Below the pieces are notes generated by a model that saw nothing but the letters and a program-made list of their open reading frames with translations, was not told the DNA's origin and did no database searches. From Hyphomicrobiales bacterium (lineage in GTDB: Bacteria; Pseudomonadota; Alphaproteobacteria; Rhizobiales; Rhizobiaceae), in NCBI GenBank assembly GCA_002709005.1, contig PAPH01000044.1, forward strand, positions 124,001-188,000: a stretch of 64,000 nt of DNA, in the 5' to 3' direction. A program made the translations under genes and the position numbers. The first letter of the stretch is position 1; each line of letters starts with the position of its first letter. This document shows positions 42,364 through 53,009 of the stretch, in pieces.

Positions 42364-43479
42364 TTAGAACATCTGGCTCGGGTCGAAATTCACGATGACT
42401 TCCGACCACGAAGCATATTTGTCGGCGGGCAGCTGATAGGGCTGCGCCCTGAGAACGGCGCGCTTGGCGCTGCCGGCGAGTGTCGAACGGGTGCCGGCCG
42501 ATCCGCCGGTGGCGGTGACTTCCGGATTGCCGATGATGTTGCCAGTCTGGTCGAGGCGCATCTTCACCACCACCCGCACATCTTCACCGTCGGCCATGCC
42601 CGGAATGATATTCCAGTATTTCTGGATCTGCCCGCGCAGCGCATCCATTTCGCTGAGCGACAGGGTTTCGCCGCGCGTGGTCTTCGATCCACCGAGCGAC
42701 GCGGTCTCGGTCGAGCGCTTGGCGCCGCCGCCCTTGGCCTCGTCCTTGTTCAGAAGCGCCGCGATCTCGTCGGCGTTGAAGTCGCTGTCCTTGGCGGAGG
42801 ACGCGCTCGACTTCTCCTGCTTCTTCTCGGCCGGCTTCTCGCTCTTTTTCTCGGCGGTCTCGGTCGGCTGCGGCTTCGGCGTCTCGGGCTTCGGCCGCGT
42901 GGACGGCACCGGACCCGCGGTCGGCAACTGTTCGAAGGCGGGCTCCTCCGGCGCGTTCTCGATGGCCTCGGCGAGCGGATCGGGCTCGGGCGGCAGTGCG
43001 GCGACCTCGGTTTCCTGCGGCGCCTCGGGCTTCGGCTCGGCGACAGGTTCGGGTTTCGGCTCCGGCTCGGGCTGCGGCGCGGGCGCGGCCTCCTCGACCG
43101 GCTTCGGCTCCGGCTGGGGTTCGGGATCAGGCTCCGGCGTCGGTACCGGTTTTTCCGCCGGCTTCGGCGGCGCCTCGGCAACGATCTCGCGTTCGGCGGG
43201 CTTCGGCGCCTTGTTGGTCAGGTCGACCTTGTTCTCGCCCACGTTCTCGGCGTCCTGAACCGGATCGGGCCGCTGCGTCGGCGTCGGCGCTGATTTCTCC
43301 GCGAGCGGCGCCTTCTTGTCGCCCTGCTGGATCTGGGTGATCGATTCCACCGGCACGATGTCGACGGGCAAAGCCTCGACGTCCGCAACCTCGAGGGTAC
43401 GGGGAGAGGAGAAACTGGACAGGGCGAACCCGATAAGGAGCGCGTGCAGTCCAGCCGATATGATGATGCTGCCTCTCAT
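42364..43479 (-). CDS. tolA: TolA-like envelope-spanning protein
   Basis: N-terminal TM, Pro/Glu/Lys-rich linker, C-terminal TolA-like domain; position between tolB and tolR. Confidence 0.85.
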   Translation of the reverse strand: MRGSIIISAGLHALLIGFALSSFSSPRTLEVADVEALPVDIVPVESITQIQQGDKKAPLAEKSAPTPTQRPDPVQDAENVGENKVDLTNKAPKPAEREIVAEAPPKPAEKPVPTPEPDPEPQPEPKPVEEAAPAPQPEPEPKPEPVAEPKPEAPQETEVAALPPEPDPLAEAIENAPEEPAFEQLPTAGPVPSTRPKPETPKPQPTETAEKKSEKPAEKKQEKSSASSAKDSDFNADEIAALLNKDEAKGGGAKRSTETASLGGSKTTRGETLSLSEMDALRGQIQKYWNIIPGMADGEDVRVVVKMRLDQTGNIIGNPEVTATGGSAGTRSTLAGSAKRAVLRAQPYQLPADKYASWSEVIVNFDPSQMF

Positions 43480-43489
43480 GGGCGGAAAA

Positions 43490-43942
<453 letters not shown>

Positions 43943-43972
43943 ATGTGCGTCTCCCCTGCTGGGATGAAAGTC

Positions 43973-44689
43973 TTATTCGGCGGCTTGGCGCGACTGCAGC
44001 CGCTCGTCGATCTGGCGCGAGAGAATGCCCGAGAATTCGTCGGCGAAGCCTTCGAGCCGTGCGCTGATCTTGCCGGCGTCGGCGGAGAACTTGTTGTAGG
44101 CGATGACGGCGGGAATGGCGGCGAGAAGGCCGATGGCGGTAGCGAGCAGCGCCTCCGCGATACCGGGTGCCACGACGGCGAGGTTGGTCGATTTCGAGCC
44201 GGCGATCGCCTGGAAGGAGGTCATGATGCCGACCACGGTGCCGAACAGGCCGATAAAGGGGGCGGCCGAACCGATCGTGGCGAGCGAGCCGAGACGCGCC
44301 TCGAGCGCGTCCGATTCCCGCGCCAGCGTCACGTCCATCGCCTTGTCGATGCGCATCTGCAGCCCGATCGGCGACTTGGCGCCCCGCTCGAAGGACTTCT
44401 TCCACTCGCGCATGGCGGCTACGAAGATCGCGCCCATGCCCGAGGACTTGCGGTCGGACAGGGAACGGTAAAGCTCCTCGAGCGACTGACCCGACCAGAA
44501 GACCTGCTCGAACTTGTCGAGCTGGCGGCGTACGCGGTTATAGGTAACGACCTTGTCGACGACGATCGCCCAGGTCCAGATCGAGGCCCCGATCAGTCCC
44601 AGCATCACCAGCTTGACGACGAAACCCGCCTGCATGAAGAGAGACCACAACGTCACGTCGCTCGTCGCAGCCAGTCCAACCTGTTCCAT
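43973..44689 (-). CDS. tolQ: Biopolymer transport protein TolQ
   Basis: ATSDVTLWSLFMQAGFVVKLVMLGLIGASIWTWAIVVDK; GTVVGIMTSFQAIA; ATG at 44689. Confidence 0.95.
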   Translation of the reverse strand: MEQVGLAATSDVTLWSLFMQAGFVVKLVMLGLIGASIWTWAIVVDKVVTYNRVRRQLDKFEQVFWSGQSLEELYRSLSDRKSSGMGAIFVAAMREWKKSFERGAKSPIGLQMRIDKAMDVTLARESDALEARLGSLATIGSAAPFIGLFGTVVGIMTSFQAIAGSKSTNLAVVAPGIAEALLATAIGLLAAIPAVIAYNKFSADAGKISARLEGFADEFSGILSRQIDERLQSRQAAE

Positions 44690-44876
44690 TTCGATAGCCC
44701 TCGAATCCAAACGCCCGGCGGTTACACCGGGCGGCCAAGACTTCACTCTTTGCCGGAGAAACCGCGAGCCGGGGGAAGTCCCTACTCGCCGTGACCTTCT
44801 CACGGCCAATTTTGGTTAAAGGATGGCGCTTTTCCCCAACCTCTTACCGATGGCCGCCATTAATGCCCCATTATGG

Positions 44877-44891
44877 TTAAGGCTTCGTTAG
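44877..44891. promoter_or_regulatory. Near-consensus CtrA-type box upstream of tolQ
   Basis: TTAA-ggcttcg-TTAG (one mismatch) in the tolQ/ku divergent intergenic region. Confidence 0.4.
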
Positions 44892-45064
44892 GAACCTCGA
44901 AATCCCGGCACCAAAGGGCTTTGGGGAACAAATGCCCCGATGCAGGGTTCTATCTGCCATGACGAGAACCGAGTGGATTTTGCTGCGTCGCAGCGCGCCA
45001 GAACGCGCCGGGCGGCTGATTCCGCAATTTTCGTCCCCTCACCTCACATCGAACGGAGGTCGCC

Positions 45065-45955
45065 ATGGCGCCGCGTAGCCTGTGGAAGGGACAGATCCGC
45101 CTGTCGCTGGTCTCCATTCCCGTCGAACTGTTCAGCGCCACCAAGACGTCCGGGCGCACCAGCTTCCGCCAGATCCACGAGCCGTCGGGCAAACCGATCC
45201 ATTACGAAAAGGTGGTTCAGGGAATCGGCCCCATCGACACCGACGATATCGTCAAGGGCTACGAGCTCGACGACGGCAAGTACATCACCCTCGACCCCGA
45301 GGAAATCGATGCGGTGAAGCTCGAGACCAAGCGGGTGATGGACCTCGTGCAGTTCGTCGATGCCTGCGAAATCCCGCCGCTCTATTACGACAAGCCCTAT
45401 TATCTGGTCCCTACTGGCGACGTCGCGGAGGAGGCCTATCAGGTCATCCGCGACGCCCTGAGGGATTCCGGCAAGGTGGGGCTCGGCCAGCTGACGATGC
45501 GCGGCAGGGAATATCTCGCCGCCGTCCGGCCCTGCGGCAACGGCCTGCTTCTTGAGACCCTGCATTATGAAGACGAACTGCGCGACGCCGATCCAACCTT
45601 CAAGGGCATCCCGAAGAAGAAGTCGGACGCTGACCTCCTCGACGTGGCCACCGCTCTGATCGAGCGGAAATCCGGTCCCTTCGACGCATCCGCTTTCAAG
45701 GATCACTACGAAAACGCGCTCAAGGAACTGATCGCCAGGAAGAAGAAGGGCAAGAAGATCGAGATCGATGAGGAGGATGACGATTCATCTGCCAACAACG
45801 ACAACGTGGTCGACCTGATGGCGGCACTGAAAAAGAGCCTCGGCGGCGACGAGAAGGGCAAGGCCAAGTCTGCCCCGTCATCCAAGTCTGCCCCGTCATC
45901 CAAGTCTGCCTCGTCATCCAAGTCGTCCTCGACGCGGAAGAAGAAGTCGGCGTGA
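45065..45955 (+). CDS. ku: Non-homologous end-joining protein Ku
   Basis: LWKGQIRLSLVSIPVELFSATKTS...ISFRQIH; KGYELDDGKYITLDPEEI; bacterial Ku core plus low-complexity SSK tail. Confidence 0.95.
   Translation: MAPRSLWKGQIRLSLVSIPVELFSATKTSGRTSFRQIHEPSGKPIHYEKVVQGIGPIDTDDIVKGYELDDGKYITLDPEEIDAVKLETKRVMDLVQFVDACEIPPLYYDKPYYLVPTGDVAEEAYQVIRDALRDSGKVGLGQLTMRGREYLAAVRPCGNGLLLETLHYEDELRDADPTFKGIPKKKSDADLLDVATALIERKSGPFDASAFKDHYENALKELIARKKKGKKIEIDEEDDDSSANNDNVVDLMAALKKSLGGDEKGKAKSAPSSKSAPSSKSASSSKSSSTRKKKSA
45869..45922 (+). repeat. Three tandem copies of an 18-bp unit in the ku 3' end
   Basis: tctgccccgtcatccaag x2 then tctgcctcgtcatccaag (one substitution), encoding SAPSSK/SAPSSK/SASSSK. Confidence 0.92.
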
Positions 45956-45963
45956 GGTAATCC

Positions 45964-48567
45964 ATGGCTGAAGCCGACACCTCGATCCGCGAATATAACC
46001 GCAAGCGTGACTTCACCCGCACGAAGGAGCCGAAGGGCACCTCCGCCAAGAAGGGAAAAGCCGAGCGGCTAGGCTACCTGATTCAGAAACACGATGCCAC
46101 GCGGCTTCATTATGATTTCCGCCTCGAACTCGATGGCGTTCTCAAGAGCTGGGCGGTGACGCGCGGCCCGAGCTTCAACCCGGAGGACAAGCGGCTGGCG
46201 GTGCGGACCGAGGATCATCCGCTCGACTACGGCCAGTTCGAGGGCGTCATTCCCAAGAAGGAGTATGGCGGCGGCACCGTGATGTTGTGGGACACCGGCT
46301 GGTGGGAACCGACCGAGGATCCCCGGAAGGGCCTCAAGGACGGCAAGCTGAAATTCATCCTCCATGGCGAGCGGCTTTCGGGCGCCTGGACGCTGGTTCT
46401 CATGCGCCGCAAGGAAGGCGAAAAGCGCGACAACTGGCTGTTGATCAAGGAGCGCGACGAACTCGCCGACGAGGATGGCGACAAAATCCTCGAACGCGAG
46501 ACCACCAGTGCAGCCACCGGCCGGACGATGGAGGAAATCGCGTCTGGCGAGGGCAACCGCGGCAAACGCGTCTGGCATTCGGACAAGAGCGCCAAGGCCA
46601 ATGTGAAGGCAGGCGCCATCCCCACCGATAAAGAGAAGAGGAAGCCCGCGGCGAAGAAGAAGAAGGCTCATTCCAGGGGCGCCAGCCTCAAGGCGCCCGC
46701 CTTCGTCGAGCCGCAGCTTGCCACGCTGGTGGACGACGCGCCGGAGGACGAGGGTTGGCTCAACGAAATCAAGTTCGACGGTTACCGGCTGATCGTCTCG
46801 GTCGGAAAGGAGGGGGTGAGCTGCTACACCCGCAACGGGCTCGACTGGAGCGAGAAGTTTCCGACCATCGTCGAGGCGTGCCAACAGCTTGATTGCCGCA
46901 ATGCGCTGATTGACGGCGAGGCTGTGGTGGAATCAGGAGATTCCGCTTTCTCCGCCTTGCAGAAGGCGATCAAGACCGGCGGGAACATCTCCTATTTCGC
47001 CTTCGACCTGCTGGAGCTCGACGGCAAGGATCTGCGCAAGAAGCCGCTCACCGAGCGCAAGGAACTGCTTCATGAGCTGATCGGGGAGACCGGCGGCAAG
47101 ATACTGCGCTATTCGGAACACATCGAGGGCCGCGGCGCGGATATGCACGCCAGGCTCTGCGGCTGGGACCAGGAAGGCATGATCGCCAAGCGCGCCGACG
47201 CACCCTATCGTTCGGGCCGCGGCCGCGACTGGCTGAAGATCAAGTGCACCAAGCGCCAGGAACTGGTGATCGGCGGCTATTCGCCCTCCGACAAGGTCGG
47301 GCGACCCTTTGCTTCCATCCTGCTCGGCGCCCATGAGAGCGGCAAACTCGTCTATCGCGGCCGCGTCGGCACCGGTTTCAACGAGGCCCGGATGGACCAA
47401 CTGTCCGCCCTCTTCGACAAACGTACCCGCAAGACCTCGCCCTTCGGCGAGGTTCCGGGCGACATTGCGCGCGACGCGGTATGGCTGACGCCGGACCTCG
47501 TGGCGGAGATAGATTTTGCCGAGTTTACAGCCGACGGTCATGTGCGCCACGGCGTCTACAAGGGTCTGCGCGAGGACAAGGAGGCACGTGACGTGGTTCT
47601 TGAAACGAAAGCCAGGGGTCCCAGGCCCGAAACAGGTGCCGGCCGCGGCAAGAGCGGCGCCAAGAAGGGCAAGGACGATAATGTCGTCGCTGGCGTGAAG
47701 ATCTCGAGCGGCGACAGGATCATCTTCGACAAGGGACAGATCACCAAGCTCGAAATCGCCCGCTACTACGGCGACGTGGCGGAGCAAATCTTGAAATACG
47801 CCGCCGGGCATCCGGTCTCCTTCCTGCGCGCGCCCGACGGGAACATCGAAAAGACCTTCTTTCAGAAGCACGCCGGCGAAGGCTTCCCCGACCAGATCCG
47901 TCGCATCCCGATCGAGGAGAGTTCCGGCAAGACAGCCGAGTACATGGTGCTCGATGAAGCCGATGATTTGGCGGGGGCGGCGCAGATGGGGACCATCGAG
48001 TTTCATATCTGGGGCTCGACCGAGGACAATCTCGACAAGCCCGACCGCATGGTGTTCGACCTCGATCCCGATGAGGGCCTGGATTTCGCGACCATCGTCA
48101 AATCCGCCTTCGAGGTGCGCGACGTGCTGGAAGCCACCGGGCTGAAATCGCTGCCCATGGTCACCGGCGGCAAGGGCGTGCACGTGGTGGTGCCGCTCGA
48201 ACGCCGCGCCGATTTCGATCAGGTCAAGACCTTCGCCAAGGCGCTGGCCGGCAAACTCGCAGACGCGGCCCCCAAGCGCTACACCGCAACGATGTCGAAG
48301 GCCAAGCGCAAGGGCCGCATCTTCATCGACTGGCTGAGGAACGAGCGCGGTTCGACGGCAATCGCCCCCTACTCCATCCGCGCCCGCGAGGGCGGACCGG
48401 TGGCGGTGCCGGTGAGCTGGGACGAACTTGGCAAGTTGAAGGCTGCCAACGAGTTTCACATGAACGACGTCGTCGAACGGCTCGAGAACGGGACCGATCC
48501 CTGGGTCGAAGCCGACGATTGGAGCCAGTCGGTCACGAAGAAGATGATCGACGCGGTGAGCGGATAG
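45964..48567 (+). CDS. ligD: ATP-dependent DNA ligase D (PE-LIG-POL order)
   Basis: N-terminal 3'-phosphoesterase (LRLELDGVLKSWAVTRGPS), ligase NEIKFDGYRL, C-terminal polymerase (RMVFDLDPDEGLDF, VTGGKGVHVVVPL). Confidence 0.95.
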   Translation: MAEADTSIREYNRKRDFTRTKEPKGTSAKKGKAERLGYLIQKHDATRLHYDFRLELDGVLKSWAVTRGPSFNPEDKRLAVRTEDHPLDYGQFEGVIPKKEYGGGTVMLWDTGWWEPTEDPRKGLKDGKLKFILHGERLSGAWTLVLMRRKEGEKRDNWLLIKERDELADEDGDKILERETTSAATGRTMEEIASGEGNRGKRVWHSDKSAKANVKAGAIPTDKEKRKPAAKKKKAHSRGASLKAPAFVEPQLATLVDDAPEDEGWLNEIKFDGYRLIVSVGKEGVSCYTRNGLDWSEKFPTIVEACQQLDCRNALIDGEAVVESGDSAFSALQKAIKTGGNISYFAFDLLELDGKDLRKKPLTERKELLHELIGETGGKILRYSEHIEGRGADMHARLCGWDQEGMIAKRADAPYRSGRGRDWLKIKCTKRQELVIGGYSPSDKVGRPFASILLGAHESGKLVYRGRVGTGFNEARMDQLSALFDKRTRKTSPFGEVPGDIARDAVWLTPDLVAEIDFAEFTADGHVRHGVYKGLREDKEARDVVLETKARGPRPETGAGRGKSGAKKGKDDNVVAGVKISSGDRIIFDKGQITKLEIARYYGDVAEQILKYAAGHPVSFLRAPDGNIEKTFFQKHAGEGFPDQIRRIPIEESSGKTAEYMVLDEADDLAGAAQMGTIEFHIWGSTEDNLDKPDRMVFDLDPDEGLDFATIVKSAFEVRDVLEATGLKSLPMVTGGKGVHVVVPLERRADFDQVKTFAKALAGKLADAAPKRYTATMSKAKRKGRIFIDWLRNERGSTAIAPYSIRAREGGPVAVPVSWDELGKLKAANEFHMNDVVERLENGTDPWVEADDWSQSVTKKMIDAVSG

Positions 48568-48589
48568 AATGGTCTCGGCAGCCGCGCGC

Positions 48590-49342
48590 TCAGTCCGCCA
48601 GCGTCAGAACCACCGGACCGTTTCGCGTCACCACGACCGTATGCTCGAACTGAACCGTGGGTGCCGGCGGCTCCCCGAAGAGCGTCCAGTTGTCGTTCTC
48701 GCCGTCCTCGGCAAATAAAGCCCCCAGAGACAGGAAGGGTTCGATGGTGAAGACCTGACCTTCCTGCATCAGCCGCTTCTCGTGCTTGTCGGGCCAGGTC
48801 GCGATCTCGCGCGGCTCCTCGTGCAGCGAGCGGCCGACGCCGTGGCTCGCCAGATTCTGGATGAGCGTGTAGCGGTTCTTCTGGGCGAACTTTCCGATCG
48901 CCTCGCCGATCGAGGCCAGACGCGCGCCGGTCTTCACCTGCTGGATGCCGAGCCACATGGCCCGCTTGCCGTCACGCAACAATCGTTCGGTCTTCGTGTT
49001 CACCGTCCCGACCGCAAACGACGCACCGGTATCACCGTAAAAGCCGTTCTTGATCGCCGAAACGTCGATATTGACCAGATCGCCCTCGGCGATCACCCGG
49101 TCGCCGGGAATGCCGTGGGCGACTTCCTCGTTGACGGAGATGCAGGTGGCACCGGGAAACTCGTAGCAGACCTCTGGCGCGGATTGCGCGCCGTTTTCGG
49201 TAAGATACTTTCGCCCGATTTCGTCGAGCTCCCCCGTCGTCATGCCGGGCGTCATCGCTTCCGACATGAGCTTGATCGCACGAGCACAGATGCCGCCGAT
49301 CTCCCTGAGGCCTTCGAGGTCCTCGTTATTGCTGACGACCAT
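48590..49342 (-). CDS. map: Type I methionyl aminopeptidase
   Basis: CISVNEEVAHGIPGDRVIAEGDLVNIDVSAIKNGFYGDTGASF; LASHGVGRSLHEEP; FTIEPFL. Confidence 0.93.
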   Translation of the reverse strand: MVVSNNEDLEGLREIGGICARAIKLMSEAMTPGMTTGELDEIGRKYLTENGAQSAPEVCYEFPGATCISVNEEVAHGIPGDRVIAEGDLVNIDVSAIKNGFYGDTGASFAVGTVNTKTERLLRDGKRAMWLGIQQVKTGARLASIGEAIGKFAQKNRYTLIQNLASHGVGRSLHEEPREIATWPDKHEKRLMQEGQVFTIEPFLSLGALFAEDGENDNWTLFGEPPAPTVQFEHTVVVTRNGPVVLTLAD

Positions 49343-49357
49343 GTCAGATCCTTTCGC

Positions 49358-49822
49358 TTATTCCGTTTCCTTGCCGGCGGCGCGCAGGAACTTGTCGAGA
49401 AGCGCGTCGGGAAGCCGGCGGGCGCGGCCGTAGCCGTTGATGACGGCGACCAGAACCTTCGCCTCGATCAGTGTTTTGCCCTCGCACTCGATCGACTGCG
49501 CCAGCGTCATCCGCGCGCCCTTCACCTCGTCCGAGCGGGTGCGGATGACGAGGATATCGTCCATCCGGGCCGGCGCGCGGAAATCTATTTCCATGCGGCG
49601 CACCACGAAGGCCACCGCCTCCGCAGGATCGCCGGAGCCGTGGATCTCCGACTGGCTCACACCGAGATGGCGGATCAGATCCGTGCGGCCGCGTTCGAGG
49701 AAATGGAGATAGCGCGCGTGATAGACGACGCCCGAGAAATCCGTGTCCTCGTAATAGACCCGCTGGCGCAGTTCGTGGCCGTTGTCGGTCAGCGTGCCCG
49801 CCAGTTCAATATTTTCACTCAT
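49358..49822 (-). CDS. ybgC: Tol-Pal-associated acyl-CoA thioesterase YbgC
   Basis: RQRVYYEDTDFSGVVYHARYLHFLERGRTDLIRHLG: YbgC/4HBT hot-dog motif. Confidence 0.93.
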   Translation of the reverse strand: MSENIELAGTLTDNGHELRQRVYYEDTDFSGVVYHARYLHFLERGRTDLIRHLGVSQSEIHGSGDPAEAVAFVVRRMEIDFRAPARMDDILVIRTRSDEVKGARMTLAQSIECEGKTLIEAKVLVAVINGYGRARRLPDALLDKFLRAAGKETE

Positions 49823-49945
49823 GAGGTCCTTATCCCCAACATCCTTGTTCGAGGTTGATTACGTGAGCTTTTGTCAGCTTTATAGCCTTGTCACAATTCT
49901 TTCTCATCCGGCCCGCATAAGGCAGGTGGAAACAGGAGTTACGAA

Positions 49946-51166
49946 ATGAAAATTGCGATTCTTGGTGGCGACGGTTTCGTCGGATGGCCCACAGCCCTTC
50001 ATCTCTCCGATGCCGGGCATGACGTCCACATCATCGACAATCTGGCCCGCCGCTGGATCGACACCGAACTCGGCGTCCAGTCCCTCACCCCGATGGATTC
50101 GATCCAGGAGCGCACCCGCATCTGGCATGCAGAGACCGGCCGGCGCATTCATTTCCACCTGATCGATCTGGCCCGCGACTACGAGATCTTCAAGTCCTGG
50201 CTCTCCGAGAACAAGCCCGACGCGATCGTCCATTTCGCCGAGCAGCGCGCCGCACCCTATTCGATGAAATCGGACCGCCACAAGAACTACACGGTCAACA
50301 ACAACGTCAACGCCACGCACAACGTGCTCAACGCGATCGTCGAGACCGGCATCGACGCGCATCTGGTCCACCTCGGCACCATGGGCGTTTACGGCTATTC
50401 AACCGTTGGTGCCGCGATCCCCGAGGGCTATCTGCCGGTCGGTATCGACACCATGTCGGGCGAGACGGTGAAGCAGGACATTCTTTATCCGGCCAATCCC
50501 GGCTCGATCTACCACATGACCAAGTGCCTCGATCAGCTCCTTTTCCAGTTCTATGCCAAGAACGACAGCTTGCGGATCACCGACCTGCACCAGGGCATTG
50601 TCTGGGGCACCCATACCCCGCAGACCGAGCGCCACCCGCAGCTCATCAACCGCTTCGACTATGATGGCGACTACGGTACGGTCTTGAACCGCTTCCTCAT
50701 CCAGGCGGCGATCGGCTACCCGCTGACTGTTCATGGCACCGGCGGCCAGACCCGCGCCTTCATCCATATCCGCGATTCCGTGCGCTGCATCGAACTGGCG
50801 CTGAAGAACCCGCCGGCGCGCGGCGACAAGGTGGAAATCTTCAACCAGATGACCGAGACCCACCGGGTCAAGGATCTGGCCGAACTGGTAGCGAGGCTCA
50901 CCGGCGCGGAGGTGGCGTATCTCCCCAACCCGCGCAAGGAAGCGCCCGAGAACGACCTCGTGGTGAATAACGAAAAATTCCTCGGTCTCGGTCTCGACCC
51001 GACGAAGCTCGAGGACGGGCTTCTTTCCGAAGTCGTCGATGTGGCGAAGAAGTTCGCCTACCGCGTTGACCGCAGCCGCGTGCCGGCGACCTCCGCCTGG
51101 ACCAAGGAAATCGCGCCCAGGATCAACAAGGACCCGGAAGGCAAGTCGCTCAAGTCCGTCTCGTGA
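49946..51166 (+). CDS. sqdB: UDP-sulfoquinovose synthase SqdB
   Basis: KIAILGGDGFVGWPTALHLSDAGHDVHIIDNLARRWIDTELGVQSLTPM; HFAEQRAAPYSMKS; LHQGIVWGTHT: strongly SqdB-like. Confidence 0.95.
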   Translation: MKIAILGGDGFVGWPTALHLSDAGHDVHIIDNLARRWIDTELGVQSLTPMDSIQERTRIWHAETGRRIHFHLIDLARDYEIFKSWLSENKPDAIVHFAEQRAAPYSMKSDRHKNYTVNNNVNATHNVLNAIVETGIDAHLVHLGTMGVYGYSTVGAAIPEGYLPVGIDTMSGETVKQDILYPANPGSIYHMTKCLDQLLFQFYAKNDSLRITDLHQGIVWGTHTPQTERHPQLINRFDYDGDYGTVLNRFLIQAAIGYPLTVHGTGGQTRAFIHIRDSVRCIELALKNPPARGDKVEIFNQMTETHRVKDLAELVARLTGAEVAYLPNPRKEAPENDLVVNNEKFLGLGLDPTKLEDGLLSEVVDVAKKFAYRVDRSRVPATSAWTKEIAPRINKDPEGKSLKSVS

Positions 51167-52038
51167 GCGGCACCGCCGAGAAACCCGCGGGTCTGACGGC
51201 CGACCGGCCGCCGGCCTCGTCCCATGCCTATGTGACCCTCGTCACCAATGCCGACTACGCGATGGGCGCCACCGCGCTCGCCCGCTCGCTGAAGCTGTCG
51301 GGGACGGCTGCCGACATCGTGATCCTGCACACGGGCGGGGTGGAAAAAGAAAAGCTCGCACCGCTCGCTGATCTCGGCTGCAGGCTGATGGCGACGGAAC
51401 TGCTCGACACCTCCGACGCGTTCAATGCCCGCCATGCCAAAAAGGAAATCCACGGCAAGAACCCCTTCACCAAGGGCCGCAAGCCGGATTTCCATTCGCC
51501 GCTCGACAATTTCTGCAAGCTCCGGCTCTGGCAGATGACCGAATACGACACTTGCGTCTTCATCGACGCCGATGCTGTCGTCATCCACAATATCGACAAG
51601 CTGTTCGGCTATCCGGAATTTTCGGCCGCGCCGAATGTCTATGAGGGCCTTGGCGATTTCCACCGGCTGAATTCCGGCGTCTTCGTCGCCAAGCCATCGC
51701 TCGGCACCTTCACGGCTATGATTGAAAAGCTCGATACGCCGGATGCCTTCTGGCCGCGTACCGATCAGACGTTTTTGCAAACGTTTTTCCCCGACTGGCA
51801 CGGCCTGCCTGTCTTTTTCAACATGCTGCAATATGTCTGGTTCAACATGCCCGGGCTATGGGACTGGAACGCGATTTCGGTGATCCATTACCAGTACGAG
51901 AAGCCCTGGGAACGCGACCACCCGAAGGCGGAGAAACTGAAGGTGCTCATCGACCTCTGGAAGGCCTATTTCACCGGCGAGAACGTTCCGGACATTTCCG
52001 GCCTCCCCGTACCGGAGGCGAAGGCCACAACGTCATGA
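51163..52038 (+). CDS. sqdD: Glycogenin-like glycosyltransferase, SqdD
   Basis: GT8-like FIDADAVVIHNIDKLF; sits between sqdB and a SqdC-like gene with 4-bp overlaps. Confidence 0.82.
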   Translation: MSGTAEKPAGLTADRPPASSHAYVTLVTNADYAMGATALARSLKLSGTAADIVILHTGGVEKEKLAPLADLGCRLMATELLDTSDAFNARHAKKEIHGKNPFTKGRKPDFHSPLDNFCKLRLWQMTEYDTCVFIDADAVVIHNIDKLFGYPEFSAAPNVYEGLGDFHRLNSGVFVAKPSLGTFTAMIEKLDTPDAFWPRTDQTFLQTFFPDWHGLPVFFNMLQYVWFNMPGLWDWNAISVIHYQYEKPWERDHPKAEKLKVLIDLWKAYFTGENVPDISGLPVPEAKATTS

Positions 52039-52937
52039 CGGCGGTTCTCGTTTCGGGCGGGACCGGCCTCGTCGGACGCTATATCGTCGAGGACCTGCTG
52101 GCGCACGGCTACCGCGTCAAGGTGGCCTCGCGGCAGGCGCCGGCGCGCGGCTTCTTCCCCGACGAGGTGGAGCACGTGTCGCTGACGCTTGACCCGGATG
52201 CGGACAGTTCCTGCGCCTTCGATGACGTCTACCATTTCATTCACGCCGCCTTCAGCCATGTTCCGGGACGCTATCGCGGCGGCGAGGGCCACGACCCGGC
52301 GGAGTTCCGCCGCAACAATCTCGAAGGGACGCTGCAACTGTTCGAAGCCGCCCGTCGCGCCGGCGTCCGCCGCGTCGTATTCCTGTCGAGCCGCGCCGTC
52401 TATGATGGGGTCGAGGCCGGCAAACCGCTCGCAGAAGTCCTTCACCTGACGCCGACCACGCTCTATGGCGAGATCAAGCTGAAGGCCGAGCAGGCGCTCG
52501 CCTTCATGACAGGGGAGGAGGCCGGATTCTCCGGCACCAGCCTGCGGGTCACCGGCGTCTATGGCGACCTGCGGCCCAACAAGTGGGACGGGATGTTCGC
52601 CGACTATCTCGGCGGCCTCGATGTCCCGGTGCGCGCGGCAAGCGAGGTGCACGGCCACGATGTTGCCGCCGCCTGCCGGCTGATTCTGGAGGCCGAAACC
52701 GCCAGGGTGGCCGGCGAGAGCTTCAACGTCTCGGACATCGTCACCGACACGCATGACATCCTCGCTCCCCTCAAACAGGCGACCGGCAGTGACCGCCCCC
52801 TGCCCGAGCACACCGACCGAACGAGCGTCGCCGCGATGCCGACGGACAAGATCCGCGCGCTAGGCTGGGAACCCGGCGGCGTGGCGCTGCTCTCCGAGAC
52901 TGTGAACAGGCTCGCCGCCTCTTTCCGCAATACCTGA
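52035..52937 (+). CDS. sqdC: NAD-dependent epimerase/dehydratase, SqdC-like
   Basis: VLVSGGTGLVGRYIVEDLL Rossmann motif; ATGA overlap with sqdD; ATG at 52035. Confidence 0.72.
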   Translation: MTAVLVSGGTGLVGRYIVEDLLAHGYRVKVASRQAPARGFFPDEVEHVSLTLDPDADSSCAFDDVYHFIHAAFSHVPGRYRGGEGHDPAEFRRNNLEGTLQLFEAARRAGVRRVVFLSSRAVYDGVEAGKPLAEVLHLTPTTLYGEIKLKAEQALAFMTGEEAGFSGTSLRVTGVYGDLRPNKWDGMFADYLGGLDVPVRAASEVHGHDVAAACRLILEAETARVAGESFNVSDIVTDTHDILAPLKQATGSDRPLPEHTDRTSVAAMPTDKIRALGWEPGGVALLSETVNRLAASFRNT

Positions 52938-53009
52938 CAGATCAACGCTGTTGGACGCCGGGCCCGAGTGGATTAGGCTTTCCTTGAGGAGAACAGGGAG
53001 GAGCCCACC

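Noticed and set aside
42750-43181. Arg/Pro-rich ORF in the tolA region
   Set aside because: Alternative frame of the Pro/Glu-rich TolA linker; composition artefact.
46933-48459. 508-aa minus-strand ORF opposite ligD
   Set aside because: LigD is unmistakable on the + strand; the antisense frame has no motif.
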